Of a stretch of 64,000 nucleotides of DNA, positions 10,191 to 23,218 are shown one piece after another (position 1 is the stretch's first letter; every line of letters begins with the position of its first letter). The position numbers and the translations under genes are program-made. Origin of the DNA: Sipunculus nudus. Its lineage: Eukaryota; Annelida; Sipuncula; Golfingiida; Sipunculidae. The stretch is taken from NCBI GenBank assembly GCA_026874595.1, contig CM049313.1, positions 53,962,659 to 54,026,658 on the forward strand, in the 5' to 3' direction. The notes under the pieces are model-generated. The model was given only the letters and a program-made list of their open reading frames with translations. It made no database searches and was not told the origin of the DNA.

Positions 10191-12472
10191 CTTTGGGAAT
10201 TACGTAAGATTTTTTTTCTTCAAAAGTTACACTCAGTTCTTTGTGTCAAAATCTCGTCAAAATTCTGTTTTGGGATGGAGACATATCTGCAAAAACAAAG
10301 CATTTCTAGTAAAATATATTGCACACTTATACACATACACACAAAAAAAGGATCCTGTTAATCAGCATACAAAACTTCATTACAAGAGATTGTGAAGGAA
10401 TGAATCTCGGTTTATTTATTATCCCTTCTGTAGCATCTCACCTACACTCCTGACATTCCACTCGCCTGGAGGGCAGATATATATGGTCACCAGAATGATC
10501 TAGCAGGTGAAAGCAGGGTATTTACTGGTTATTGCACAGTTTCCAGTTTTATAAGCCTGTCCATTTATTGTTAACATTTGATGTTGCCACAATAAATTAC
10601 CAGGGATTGATGGATTTTACACAACTCACTTTTACTATTTCCCAATCTATTATCTCACTTCAGTTAGATTTTTGACAAAATCCAAGTATATTTAATGAGG
10701 TCTTCTTTGTGATGATACGGTGATAATTTACCTAGAATATGATGGCTGTTTAAGCAGCTCAATTATCACATAATATATCGCCTGATTTTGATTTTTGGGG
10801 GAAAATTCACCCATATTTAATTAACTCAGAGGTCGTCAGATTTTTTTTTGTGATGGCAGCATGGCAAAAATTTGATGCATTTTCATTGAACTCGCAAAAA
10901 TATAACCGATAGACTTTCTCACCTTAAATCAATTCTCGGCAAAATTTGTGCATTTTCAGTGACGTCAGAGGTCATAAGAGATAGGGGGGGGGGGGGGGGC
11001 GTATTATGCACTCTTGCTGTGCTCTTGTTCAAAATCATCAATACCCTGCTTTCATTGTTAAGAACACTCTTGGACTTGTGCCAGTACCTTTGCAGCTCTA
11101 TATGGTAAAGCCATCATTTGCAAGCTTTCTCCGAGTGGTTGGAATGAGAAACAGACAACCTGAGCTTTGTGTAAGGAATGTATATATCTCACCATGTGCT
11201 TCTCATGTCCTGCTTAAAAAGTTCATTGTTTATGTTTATTATTGATTTCTATGTTTGACAGCTCTGTAACATTCAGTTAGTTATTGATATTTTTATTTTC
11301 TACATTAAATTTAACAAGGAAACTGTCGAGTCTTTCTTGCACTCTGTAAACTAGTTGATAATCATTTTCTTGTTTACATTTCATGTTTATTTTAAAAAAA
11401 AATTGATGTGTTCATTTGCAATTTTAGACTTCTTATTTATGGTTATTTAATTTAAATTGACAGTCGTTTGGTTTTAGAGATTCCTACAAAATGGCTTCCA
11501 AATTTTCAGTATACAGGAGCACACAGCATGTTTTTGTAAACCTGTAAAGGTTTCAAATAAATAGTTAGTAATGACCAATGTTGTATAAGAAAAATTAGAA
11601 CAACTGTAGTGACAGAGAGGATAGAATATTATTTTTGGAAGCTGAGCCTATGCATCATAACCTAGACTAATATCCACACGTGCATACAGACAATTAAATG
11701 CAAGTAAACCTTTTTTGATTGGCCTTTGGCAGCAGGTTTATTAAGTTGATACAGTTCAGTATAATCTTTGTTTAATTTGGCATTTTTACGTTTGATGAAC
11801 AGATTTATTGTAAATTATGCTAAGAGGCATGTATTAAGCACTGTAAAAAAATAATGATGTCTTGAAGGTAATATTTGTATTATTATTACTTGCATATTAT
11901 CTGTTATTTTGTTGGAATCAAACTATTGCACTTTCACAGGTGGTTATGATTAAGGGCCAGAAAATTTCTGATTAATATGGTGCACTGTAACTCTGCTTGT
12001 TGTAGCTTCAAGTAACTTCAGTATATATTGGTCCTCATACAGTATGCCATTGCTTAGTGAATCTCCCCATCTTTAGATGTACCAGTACCAGTGAATCAAG
12101 CAGCTGCAGAGTTCATCCTGAATTACTGTCATTCATGTATTAACTACTTCATATTATTTGCTTCGGACATTTCCTTTTTAAAAGATAGAATTAAAATAAT
12201 GTAGCTTTGAGAATAATATGCATTCCTCTAAAGGCCGAAGTAATACCAGTCTGCATTGTTTGCATGTTCATGTATAACTTGGTGAATTTTTGTATTCTAA
12301 AGGACCCCTTAGTGTAAAGCGAAATAGGTATGAATTAATAAAAAGGTAAATCTCCATTAGACACGTTGATGTATGAAAATTGTGTTCTTGAAAGATGTTT
12401 TCAGTTAGGCATACTGATAAGCATACCAGTATAGGTTAAACGGTTTTTGTGGGAGAAAAAACATTGTGCAAA
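10191..12472. other. Noncoding spacer
   Basis: AT-rich spacer with a G16 run near 10984-10999. I see no conserved protein, RNA gene or clear repeat. The ORF at 11006-11245 (+) has no recognisable domain. Confidence 0.4.
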
Positions 12473-12975
12473 GAGCAATTTAAAACTGAATTTGTATTTA
12501 CCATTGTTGCAGGTAATACACCATATGACAATTGCTTTCCTTGAGTTATTCAGCAATTTCCTGACCACCATATAAATTATACATGTGGTGAATAGAGATA
12601 TGATGTGCACTAATGTATCAATGGATGACCATCGGTTGAGTAAATGTGCTGACCGGTATTTATTTTCACAAAGAACTCTGAAACCGACTTTGATATGTAG
12701 GAATCTCATTGTAATAGATTTAAAACGAGCAATTTAAAACTGAATTTCAATTTACCATTGTTGCAGGTAATACACCATATTACAAGTGCTTTCCTTGAGT
12801 TATTCAGCAATTTCCTGACCACCATATAAATTATACGTGTGGTGAATAGAGATATGATGTGCACTAATGTATCAATGGATGACCAGTGGTTGAGTAAATG
12901 TGCTGACCGGTATTTATTTTCCTAAAGAACTTTGAAACCGACTTTGATATGTAGGAATCTGATCGTAACATGATA
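12473..12975. repeat. Tandem duplication, two ~254 bp units
   Basis: GAGCAATTTAAAACTGAATT begins at 12473 and again at 12727. The two units stay very similar up to GTAGGAATCT (12694-12710 and 12948-12960). Only a few substitutions separate them, which indicates a recent duplication. No coding capacity was recognised. Confidence 0.9.
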
Positions 12976-13782
12976 TTTAAGAATCTCGAGGCCATATTTC
13001 TTCAAGAATTCAGCACAAAAAAATGGTTTACTGAATTTTTATGCAAGATGCAAGTTTTAAACCGGAAAGGTCTTATATTTGCATACTTTAATGTTAATGC
13101 GATAATAAATGAATAACTGTGTGATATGTTTTTTAAACTAACAAATATATATTCTCAAAGTAAACCCAGATCTGATTTAAATATTAATTAACAGATAACA
13201 TATGATTACTTTGATAGGATTACAATAATTATAATAACATTAGTATTTATAATAAAAAGATATTTTAATAATTAAGTTAATTAACAAATGCTGCTGGTCC
13301 CGTTTTGGCCCCATAGCTCAGGACTAGATAACGCAATAAATTAAGGTTGTTAATCAATTTGTGCAATATACAACAGGTGTGTTGACAATCATTGCACATA
13401 CCTGGGTGGTTGAGAATATTTCATTTTACAGGACCCTCATAGAAAGAATACTGTCTGTGTCCTGTATAGGTAAACTACGTAAGACTGTTTCTGTGTCTGC
13501 GGGACCAGACAGATTCACTGTGTGATGTACACGGGAAATGTTTCGTGCACTGGTTGGATATGCACAGCAATGATTGCTCATATTTTATTGGAATTTATGC
13601 AGGAAATAAAAAAGGCTTAAATTAAAATCACTGAAACCTCTGTAGTTCATTTTCTTGTATTTGAAACATACCTGGTGTATCTAAGTATTGGAGTGGTTTG
13701 GCTGTGACTGAGCCTGGATAGAGTGCTGACATAGACTTGTGATCTGACTGAAGTCATAAGTATTGTAGAATGAATGAATATG
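12976..13782. other. Noncoding spacer
   Basis: No gene or repeat recognised. Confidence 0.35.
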
Positions 13783-14232
13783 TTTATGTAGCCTTGCATT
13801 TGTTGGTCTGTATGGATGTGTTAATGTAGACTGATGATCTGACATAGCATTGCATGTGGTTGTCTCTATGGATGTATGTTGATGTAGACTGGTGACCCAA
13901 CATTAGCCTGGCATGTGGTGGTCTGTATGGATGTGTTGATGTAGACTGATGATCTGACATAATATGGCATGTGGTGGTCTCTATGGATGTGTTGATGTAG
14001 ACTGGTGACCCAACATTAGCCTTGCATGTGGTAGTCTGTATGGATGTGTTGATGTAGCCTAATGATCTGACATAGCATTGCATGTGGTGGTCTGTATGGA
14101 TGTGTTGATATAGAATGGTGACCCAACATTAGCCTTGCATTTGGTGGCATGTATGGATGTCTTGATGTAGACTGATGATCTGACATAGCCTTGCATGTGG
14201 TGGTCTGTATGGATGGGGTAATGTAGGCTGAT
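13783..14232. repeat. Minisatellite with dimeric higher-order period (~114 bp = 2 x ~57)
   Basis: Monomers share GGTCTGTATGGATGTGTTGA and GTAGACT. Two variants alternate: one with TGATGATCTGACATAGC and one with TGGTGACCCAACATTAGC. GATGATCT recurs at 13833, 13948, 14061 and 14174. The array is translatable in long minus-strand frames only because it is repetitive. Confidence 0.9.
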
Positions 14233-14235
14233 AAT

Positions 14236-15115
14236 TGTATCCGCCAAAACGAAATTTGCAGTTTATACATCCTGGACAGCTTTCTTGAATTTATGACAGG
14301 TAGCGCCATCCTCATTCTAGTTTACGCGACAGACATCCAAGCTCATATCTCGGGAACTGTTTGAATGATTGGGCCAAAAGTTTGCATGTGCATAGATCTC
14401 ACATAGCTCTTTATTGTACGCAAAACTGGTGGCGCCAACTGCAACCATTTTTGCACAGCGTCCTTCTGTTTGTCTGGCGTGTGCTAAAATCACTCATGTC
14501 TCTGTAGTGGTGTGACATAACTGCCTAAATTTTTTTCAGGTTTATACATCCTGGACATCTTTCTTGATTTTATGACAGGTTGCGCCACCTGCATTCTAGT
14601 TTAAGCTGCAGACATCCAAGCTCATATCTCGGGAACCATCTGACAGATTGGGCCAAAATTTGGCATGTGTATAGATCTCACATAGCTCTTTATCATACAC
14701 AAACTGGAGGGGGTCACTTGCAACCATTTTTGCACAGCGTCTGTCTGTTTGTCTGCGGTGGGCTAAAATCACTCCCATCTCTGTAGTGGTTTGACTTATC
14801 TGCCTAAAAATTTTTGGCAGATGGCGCCACCTATATTTATGTTAACGCTGCAGACATTCAGGCTTATATCTCAGGACTGGTTGGACATATCGCCCTGAAA
14901 ATTTGCATTTGTATAGATCTCACATTGCTCACAATCATACACAAAATTGGTGGCGCCACTTGTTTGTCTGCTGTGGGATAAAATCAATCATTCATATACA
15001 TGTAGTGGTTTGACCTTTCTGCCTAAAATTTTGCATATGTACACAACTTGGACAGCTTTCTGGATTTGTGGTAGGTGGCGCAACCTACATACACATTTCT
15101 GCTGTAGACATCCAT
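14236..15115. repeat. Tandem repeat of ~240-285 bp, about three units
   Basis: Phrases such as TTTATACATCCTGGACA (14262, 14540), TAGATCTCACATAGCTC and GGTGGCGCCA recur, as does a stretch ending in TCTGTAGTGGTTTGAC. The third unit (about 14815-15075) is more diverged and shorter. It lies directly beside the minisatellite. Confidence 0.8.
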
Positions 15116-15184
15116 GCTAATATGCAACACACCTCACTCTATTTCCCCTTGCCACTTAGTCCACTTAGTTCAGCATCGGTCTTG

Positions 15185-15305
15185 CATGTGGTGGCATGTA
15201 TGAATGTGTTGATGTAGACTGTTTATCTGACATTAGCCTTGGATGTATTGGTCTGAATGAATGTGTTGATGTAGACTGGTGATCCGACATTAACCTTGCA
15301 TATGG
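15185..15305. repeat. Outlying copies of the 13.8 kb minisatellite monomer
   Basis: Two monomers with GATGTAGACT, CTTGCATGTGGTGGCATG and GATCCGACATTAACC are separated from the main array by the ~280 bp repeat block. The block may therefore have been inserted into, or grown within, an older array. Confidence 0.75.
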
Positions 15306-16536
15306 TGGCATCGAGAGTTGTACATGGAGCAACGATAGGAGGTGAGCAGATTGAACAATAACACCAAGGAAGACAATTATATATCAGCCGTGAGAGAGTG
15401 AAAGGGAGACACAAACAATTGCTTAGGGTTGTGCAGCCTAGCAGTCAGTTCAACTGGTAACACTGGTTACCATATGATTTTCTGTATACTGGGGATCATG
15501 ATTTCGTAGCTCTGACAAGAAATAAAACATTCATTTAAAGTATCATCAGCCAAATACAGTAACACGTGTTACCCTCTCAGTTCATATAAAAATAAGCAGC
15601 GGCGCGCCAACGTGTGTCTGCATAGGCTAAACTTATTCAAAACCATCCTGGGCAGCAGCGTGACTCAGTGGCCACGACAGAGATCGAATGAGATCTGTTA
15701 GAAGAGTTGTGAGAAACCTTCCAAACGGGCATCCAGCAACATTGGCTGGCTCTTGATGAACACAGCGGCTGTTATTAGACCATCACTGATGCGCACCTTG
15801 AGGACATCCGCAAGGCCACCAATTGGGTTCAGCAAATGTGTTTAAACATATGTAATAATCTATAATTGAATATCATGTGTCATATGCGAAGAAAATTATT
15901 CTTTGTCGGTTGTTGTTTGTGTGTATATATTGATAAATTGTTTTAATATTTAATATCCTATGTACATGGAGGACCATAATAAGGACCATAGCTATTATTT
16001 ATTGAAAACCCGGTGAAATGAGAAGAGACCGAAGATTCTCAACTTAAAAAAAGTTATTTGTAAACCTCTATGGTCATTAAGGCTGAATATTCACAGGGAA
16101 ATGAGATTTTACTTGGTATAGGTATTTGGACATTATGATGTTGAATCATTAATAAAAAGGCATTTGAAAGGGATGTTAGACTGTCGTGTGTTAAAAATTG
16201 CAACTTAAAAAATAGTTTTTGAATGAAAAAAATTTCTGCCATTTCAGAAGGTATAAATAACATGTTAAGTCAAACAGTTACTTCCCATTGGATAAAAAAT
16301 TGACGTGTGTCACGGATAATAAAATCTCATTTACCTTTAAATCTGTATATTTTTATCAAAAAACTCATACTTAACATTTCTCAGCAATGCTTGCAAAAAT
16401 TAGAATAAACACGTTGATCCTGATTATAACCTCGCATCTACTACAACTTGATGTTTGCACATTTTATTCTGGTTTTTAACGTTTTGGGATACTAAAGGTT
16501 GCGAAAAAGCACATCAAACAAACGGTTTCAAGTAAT
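15306..16536. other. Spacer with a GC-richer, possibly ex-coding patch at 15600-15845
   Basis: Most of it is AT-rich with nothing recognised. The 15600-15845 patch has balanced base composition and open frames on both strands. On minus it reads PIGGLADVLKVRISDGL before a stop; on plus it reads ITDAHLEDIRKATNWVQ. I cannot assign it to a family; it may be a fragment of a transposon or of a dead gene. Confidence 0.35.
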
Positions 16537-16545
16537 CAGAAATAT

Positions 16546-16955
16546 TCAAGTAATCAAACGGCTTCTGTTAATCAGGGGTTAAGCGAAGGCTCAAAGCCCG
16601 GAGATCGTGAGTTCGAATCTCAGCTGAGGCGGTGAGGTTTTTCACGGTCGGCCCCCACCCAGGGTGACCGCTCTGCAGGCTTAATGGGGAGACTGTGTCC
16701 AACAGTCATGTTTCACTCACAAACGAGTGCGCCTTTCGGGGGTTCCTCGGTGTCATGATCCAGCAAGGGGAATGACACACTACCAGGACCCACAGTAGTG
16801 GTACACCGATCCTGGTTGACACCAGGATAACCAGGTATAAGCTCCTTTAACGTAGTCCGAAACCAAAATGGAACTCTGCAGCTGTACATAGAAAAAGATA
16901 AGCAAGCAGTAAACACGTGGAGGCGGTTACCTCCACAAAAAAAAAAAAAAAAAAA
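16546..16955 (+). mobile_element. tRNA-derived SINE with target-site duplication
   Basis: The element is flanked by the 9 bp direct repeat CAGAAATAT (16537-16545 and 16956-16964). Its head carries a good RNA polymerase III B box, GAGTTCGAATCTC (16610-16622), downstream of an A-box-like TTAAGCGAAGG. The body runs to 16936 and a poly(A) tract of about 20 closes it just before the second direct repeat. Length is about 410 bp. The ORF on the opposite strand (16713-16982) starts in the poly(A) tract and is an artefact. Confidence 0.85.
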
Positions 16956-16964
16956 CAGAAATAT

Positions 16965-17639
16965 GAACATTTGCCTGTCCATGCCTGATAAACATAAAGT
17001 TAGAAGACATTTTTTTTCTTATATTTGCAAATATATTTGCAGACATACTTGCAAAATACTCGCCCAATAGGCAAATATATTTGAAGAATAACAGATGCAT
17101 GATGGTAGGAGTTATTATATAGCGCCAATAATGCTAGAATGTGATATGATTCAACATATACTTAAATATCAGAGAGGTGTCCTCTTTGTGTGTTTTATTT
17201 CATTTATGATACTTGAGATTATTATGGTTATCTATTATCTATTGTCTACGAACAAAAGTTGGGTGACCATTGACCGATACATTATTGATATTTAAACATG
17301 GAGAAACTTATTATTTTAAAAAGTAAATATGAAACCGATGTCGCATGCAGACAAACCGTAATATATGTTAAAACATATAGGTTATTTTCACATAATAATG
17401 TTCCTCATTAAAAGTAAGTCAACAGATATATACCTCAAACTAAAAAATGCTTCGATTTGACATAAAATAACTGATGTCAGTGTAAACAAACCCTTCAGTG
17501 TGAAAATGTGACTTGTTTTAGGTAGAAGAACTGAGGACAGAAGTGCATAGCTTAGCCTATTGGTACCAGATGATTCCAATGCTAATATCTTCCTTTGACA
17601 TGTCCGGTTTGATTCGGATGAATTAATTTAGGAAGAATT
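16965..17639. other. AT-rich noncoding stretch
   Basis: The repeated words GCAAATATATTTG at 17028-17082 form a short interspersed palindrome. No gene recognised. The minus ORF at 17388-17579 could be a further decayed LINE piece but has no clear motif. Confidence 0.35.
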
Positions 17640-18480
17640 TTTATACAAGTTTTTTTTATACAAAATGTTGTAGTCCGTGTTTAACTAAGATTCTATCTTT
17701 CGTTTTGTCTAAAGGTTTTATAACTGCCTGTCTTTGAGAGCTCGAAAGCTCATCTTTAACAATTGATGCATTGGTGGAATCCATCATAGAATTACCAAAA
17801 TATGTCCAAAACTTTATTTTTATAAAAATCAACACTTGTACCACTTATACACTCATTACCTGGACATTTCCCAATGGAGAATGTCTTAATTGTTTGCAGA
17901 CATTCTTCACCAGTGACTGGACGGTCTATCCAATTAATATCTTTATCAAGTTGAGGTATATTAATATTCTTCTATTACATTAGTATCTTTATATATTTTT
18001 TGTTGATCATTAAGTCTGATTTTTTTTTACAAATTGCAAATTTCATTATCTATTACCTCAAGTCCAATTTCAATTTTTATTATAACCTGCTTATAACGTT
18101 CTATTTTGTCTGGGCCATTTTCACTATCTTTCTAAAAATATGTCTTTCTGCCTTATTTACAAATATTTGCCTAAGTTATCCTCTCCCGAGAATAATCTTT
18201 ATCAACTCAGATTCGTCTAGTATATTGTTATTAAGGTTTCAGTTCCCTTTACCTTTTTGACCTTGCGCTGGTTCTTGAATTGTCATGACTATGGAACAAT
18301 GGTCTGATTAAAAAAAAGGAACAATATCTACATTTACAACTGTATCTTGTAAACCGCTACATATAAGCCAATAATCTAATCTGCATTTTGCCTTTCATAT
18401 TTTGTCTCCATGTAAAACGCTTCACTGTAGAATTTTATATCCTCCAAATATTAATCAGATCAAAGTTTTCAAAGTCAGAT
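17640..18480 (-). mobile_element. L1/Tx1-like non-LTR retrotransposon fragment (endonuclease end to RT start)
   Basis: From high to low on minus: an endonuclease-type segment with KRFTWRQNMKGKMQ (about 18425-18380), then after a frame change CRLDYWLICSGLQD, and further down a linker with VTGEECLQTIK and GKCPGNE (about 17915-17870). At 17760-17690 is LSSSQRQAVIKPLDKTKD, the start of the RT domain. Several stops and frame changes show decay. It is truncated before the RT catalytic motifs. Confidence 0.75.
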
Positions 18481-18792
18481 TAATAAAATGTAATACAATA
18501 AGTAGTCAAATGGGGTCAAAAGACGGGCGGTTACAATAAGAAAGAATATAAGTAGATTATGAAGGAAACACAGATTATGCGTCCGAATAGTGACGTTATA
18601 ATGCTCAACATATTATACTGTTTTCGCTATGTTTTCTCAGTCCATACCTCTCTAGGGTTAGCGTAGACCCCGCTTGGGCATTGCTTCTTCTTGTCATGAT
18701 AGACCACCAAACTTTACTTTAAAAAGCAGCAAAAATCATCCCCGATTTGGAGCGACAAAGTAGTAGCCATGACCTTTCCTCTAGGTCTAGAC
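18481..18792. other. ProRS 3' flank / probable 3' UTR
   Basis: Noncoding sequence immediately after the ProRS stop on the minus strand; no clear feature. Confidence 0.4.
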
Positions 18793-18947
18793 TCAGTAAC
18801 ATTTACCAAATAGACAGTAGCTCTCGGGGTTTCTTTTACATCCCGGGTACACACACGTCATATCCTCTGTGACTTCACCTGGCTGATTAAAGGGAATACA
18901 AAGGGCCCTGGCTCCTGTCGACAGTGTACCGTCTTCAGGTTTTGGAG
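18793..18947 (-). CDS. PARS: ProRS exon 10 (C-terminus and stop)
   Basis: 155 nt from acceptor TTACAGAG. It encodes [18 protein letters not shown], then [14 protein letters not shown] and YCLFGKCY followed by TGA. The two cysteine pairs resemble the zinc-binding C-terminal domain of archaeal-type ProRS. Confidence 0.9.
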
Positions 18948-21890
18948 CTCTGTAACAGAATAGATGTAAAAGCTTACAATTATTCTTCTCACTGAATACC
19001 TGGGAAAAGTGTGTGTGGTTACATGTCCGTGTGGCATTTTAAAAGTCAGTACAAACTGCGTTTCAAGCCGCGTCATTTAATAGCAGGACAGGTCGATGCA
19101 AATCATTTGGTGGAACTCTACAAAGTTGTCAAAACAATATAGAATTATCAGACTTGTAGTGTGTATGGGTCATTTAAACGTAGGTTAAAATGTTTATATC
19201 ATGTGCAATTTAAATTTATACAAACTATCACTTGATTCGCAGTAATGTTGCAAAACTGAACAAGGGATTACAGAAAAAGCATTCTTGTGAACAAAATGAC
19301 AGAGATATATAAAACCTTTCGCTGTGTCTTCTGATATTTTCCTCGCAGGCTGGTTGAGCACAGAAAGGGGCCAGGATAAGTTTTTTCTTATCCAAGGCTT
19401 CACAAAGCTCGGTGAACGTTTCACACGTTACAACATTGTCCTGTAGATCGGCCTTAGCCCTAAAATTACCATTTCATGGATTAAATAATGGCAACTTTAT
19501 TTCCAAGATCCTCCCACTCAATTAAGGACCACTGTTTATGCAATCACAGACGATATTACAATTATTAATTGTGAAAGAACGCGCAACTTTATAATGCCCA
19601 TGCAAAGCATCGGTTAGTTATCTTTATAATGTCCTATCTTAACGCATGCTCTGTCACAATTTTATAAAGCAGTTCCTTAGACGTGGACGAAAGGCTTAGA
19701 AACGGTTTATACACTGTCAGTGAGCTTTTGAACATTGTTTTAGCGTCTTATGTTTGTTCCAAGGATGAACACAGAGAGATCTTTCCACGCAGCTTTTCGG
19801 CTGAAATGTATCAATGCCTTGCTCTTTAGTATATTTCGTTATGATAAGGTAATGATTATGTACTTTGTATAGAGAGCAGCTTGTATTTCCTCCAGCATCT
19901 GTAGAACTGCAGCCGTTAACTTATCTGATTCCAAGATTGTCCTCTCTCCTGAGTGGCGTTTCGTAATGAACACGTGACCCTCATGTTCTTTTTCAGGCTT
20001 CACGTCCATTATAACGGGCACCCCCTGAAGCCATTTGCGTATAAAACATGATCTCACATGATTTAGAAACGTACATTTAATGTACATTTACTATTTCCAA
20101 TTCAAATACACTATGCTCCAAATGAAACTGTAAATTAGATCTTCATGTTGTCGCCTGTCGCATATGAAACATGATCTCACATGATTTGAAACATACATCT
20201 TCAGCACATTTTCTATTTCCAATTCAATTACAATATGCTCCTAATGAAAATGTAAATTGAATAATCACATTGTATTTTACAAGTAAAAACTCAAAATAAT
20301 TCGGCGTGATTGCACAGAAGTCACTGACACTTAACAGATTTAATGGCTTTTGTCATTTTAGAAGTTTAGTTCGTCAACCTGAATGAATATAAACGATGCT
20401 GTATTTTCTTCGTAGAAAAATTAAATATTTCATGTACCGATATGCCTCTGAAACTAACTGATCTTTGGTTAAAAATGTACTTCTTTTGTTTCTTTTTTAA
20501 TCAAATCAACATTCAATGTTACGCGATTTTTTTTCATTAACATTTGATAAGTTCAAGTAGAACTCTAGTCAGAGCCTACATGTTTACCTCCACCTGTGCT
20601 ATACATTTAGCGATAGTTCACAACACCTTTTACAAGAGAGCACAAAGAACAAAGACTGTCCCTAATACCAATGAATGACCTTGGCTATTGGCCGAGATAA
20701 AGAAATCGTCCTTTATTACAAAGAATAAGAATGGTAAAAATTAAAAACCTAAAATGATGATCTAGATCACATTCAAACATAATTTATTCCTTGAGTGTCA
20801 TCAAAAACGTCCACAGAATTTCATAAAATTCTGGACATAATATTTTAAGTAAAGTTGCTCACAGACAAATCATCCAACTAGCCTAGTATCCAGCTTTATA
20901 CCAAATCAAGGGGAAACATAATGAGTTTAAATTAATTTTATGCAGTCATATTCTTTCCAGGCATGCAATACTTCTGGTAAGATATAACAGACCGCCCTTT
21001 AATTTAAAATTGACTCACTCACCTTGACTACCCAATGCAGGATCTTCTGCTCAGCGGAATATCTGTGACGACGATCAGTAAGGACTCTAACCCCTGCCTC
21101 TACAAGTTCATTCTGAACTCGGGAACAGACAGTCTGGAATTCATTCTTTTCTTGTTCAGTCAAGCTGGCGAAACGCGGGATAATCACAACCTGTAAACAT
21201 ACTCCATAATCTCATGTTTTGACCACAGGGTGAAGATAAAAAAGAAATGTAAAAATGTTTGTTAATACAAATAGTTAAAAATTTAATCTGTTGAAAAATG
21301 TGCATTGATATCTGATATCCGTACGAACGGATCATAAGTATTATTACGTGACATACCAATGCCAAAAAGTTTGAAGTTCACTGTATATCACTAAAATATT
21401 GTAGGCCTATACTATTTGTGTATCAGAAGTTACATTTTTTTCTCAATTAATTATATAAACCTTATATTGGTGAAGGCATCGTTACAGTTTTACATCTGAT
21501 CTTTCCAATAACAATAATGATCTTTCGACCTTTCAGTTATGCAAAATTCGAAAAGCAAATACATGTATTGGCCTTCATGTTATGTATGGATCCTGTCAGC
21601 TTTTTTCCGTCGGACTATGAATCCGTGAATCCTAACATTTATAAATAAAACGCTTTTGTATACTTATGGATTAGGCAGTACCTGAATTGGTGACACTTTT
21701 GGAGGGAGAACGAGACCTTTATCGTCGCCATGGATCATGGCAAGAATCCCGATACAGCGAGTGGTCATGCCCCAGGAGCTTTGTTGGACGTAATGTCTGG
21801 TTGTGCTGTCCTTGTCCTCGTAGCAAATAGCGTACACTCTGGCGTAGTTTTCGCCAATGTAGTGTGCAGTTGCTGCCTTTATGAAAAAAT

Positions 21891-21945
<55 letters not shown>

Positions 21946-23161
21946 TGGAGTCGACTGACTTTACATGTTTGTGGCCACCTAAAGTTTCATGCTGCATTAA
22001 TGATAAATGCGACAATCATCAGGCCACATGAATTTGAACCTGCAATACTGGTATGTATATATATGTATATATATATATTTATAAATATATATATATATAT
22101 ACACACAATGATCGACGGCTATAATTGTACAATGACCGAGCACTCACAAGAATCAATATATATTGGTCCATACACTGATTATATCTTCTTCGGAGCACCA
22201 TTATTACAGGAAAACAGCGATTCGGAATTAGCATTTTCTGAGCAGCTGATAAATTCCGAAAAGTTGTCGCTTAAATAGAGCAGGGAGCTTTTAGATTGTG
22301 GGTGTGTAAGAATACTGATGTAGTCTTTATTGTATAACTGTAAATTGTACAAGATATATTACTATATTTTCATACTTACCTGAATTCCCCTTCCGCTTGC
22401 TGGTATGTATATTTCTACAGTATTTGAAAATTCTGCTGCTGCAAACTTTTCCTTCAGTGTTTTTCTGCCTTTTATTACAGGGACTGCAAGCTGATTCTCA
22501 TAGAACTCTTCATAAAAGGCAATGGTCTGCTCTACCTGGAATTATTTACATTTTGATGTTACGTAAAAGTTTTATTACCACTTGTTATTATTAATTACAA
22601 CAATAGAAGCAATAGCTTGATTTCATTGTTTATTTTCTCATTCCATTTCAACAGCATCTTCCTAACATTTCTGCAAAAGTTGAAGACTTTTTACAAACCT
22701 ATACAGAAATGAAGTAAAAACAATTTTACAGCCACAGATGGTCGAGTCCTCGTAAATCCCGAAGAGTATTACGCTCAGTGGTAATTTATCAAAAAATGCC
22801 AGGCTGTTTTATCTGCAATTCATAGCGAGTCAGATACCTTAGGTACAAAGTTGACGGCCTAATAGATCATATGATGATTAAGTATTTTTTTCGTACATGA
22901 TGTACGTTTGTTCCTACCTCTATCTGGGCTTCCAGACTTGTAGCATGAGCTGCATGGCCTTCGTGCCACAAGAATTCACGAGTCCTGAGAAACGGCAAAA
23001 TTGTATCTTCTGCCTCCCATCTCTGAAAATCAATAGTTTCAGGGCAGTGCGAAAAATGTTTTTGTACATTAAATGAAGGACAGTTAGCACTGTGATAGTT
23101 TTTTGGTTGAATTATTAAACTGAAGCATGAGTAATAAAATTCGATACAAGTTACATCACGG

Positions 23162-23218
<57 letters not shown>

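Noticed and set aside
13784-14315. Overlapping minus-strand ORFs rich in HPYRPPHA repeats
   Set aside because: They only translate the minisatellite; the repeat length allows several open frames and no family is matched.
15430-15530. tRNA-like stretch (TAGCAGTCAGTTCAACTGGTAA)
   Set aside because: An A-box-like start is visible, but there is no proper B box or cloverleaf; too weak to call a tRNA or SINE.
16713-16982. 89-codon minus-strand ORF with a hydrophobic start
   Set aside because: The start is the complement of the SINE poly(A) tail (Phe run) and the rest is SINE body.
21730-22278. 182-codon plus-strand ORF, the longest in the window
   Set aside because: It runs through an (AT)n microsatellite read as Tyr-Ile repeats and through the antisense of ProRS exon 6.
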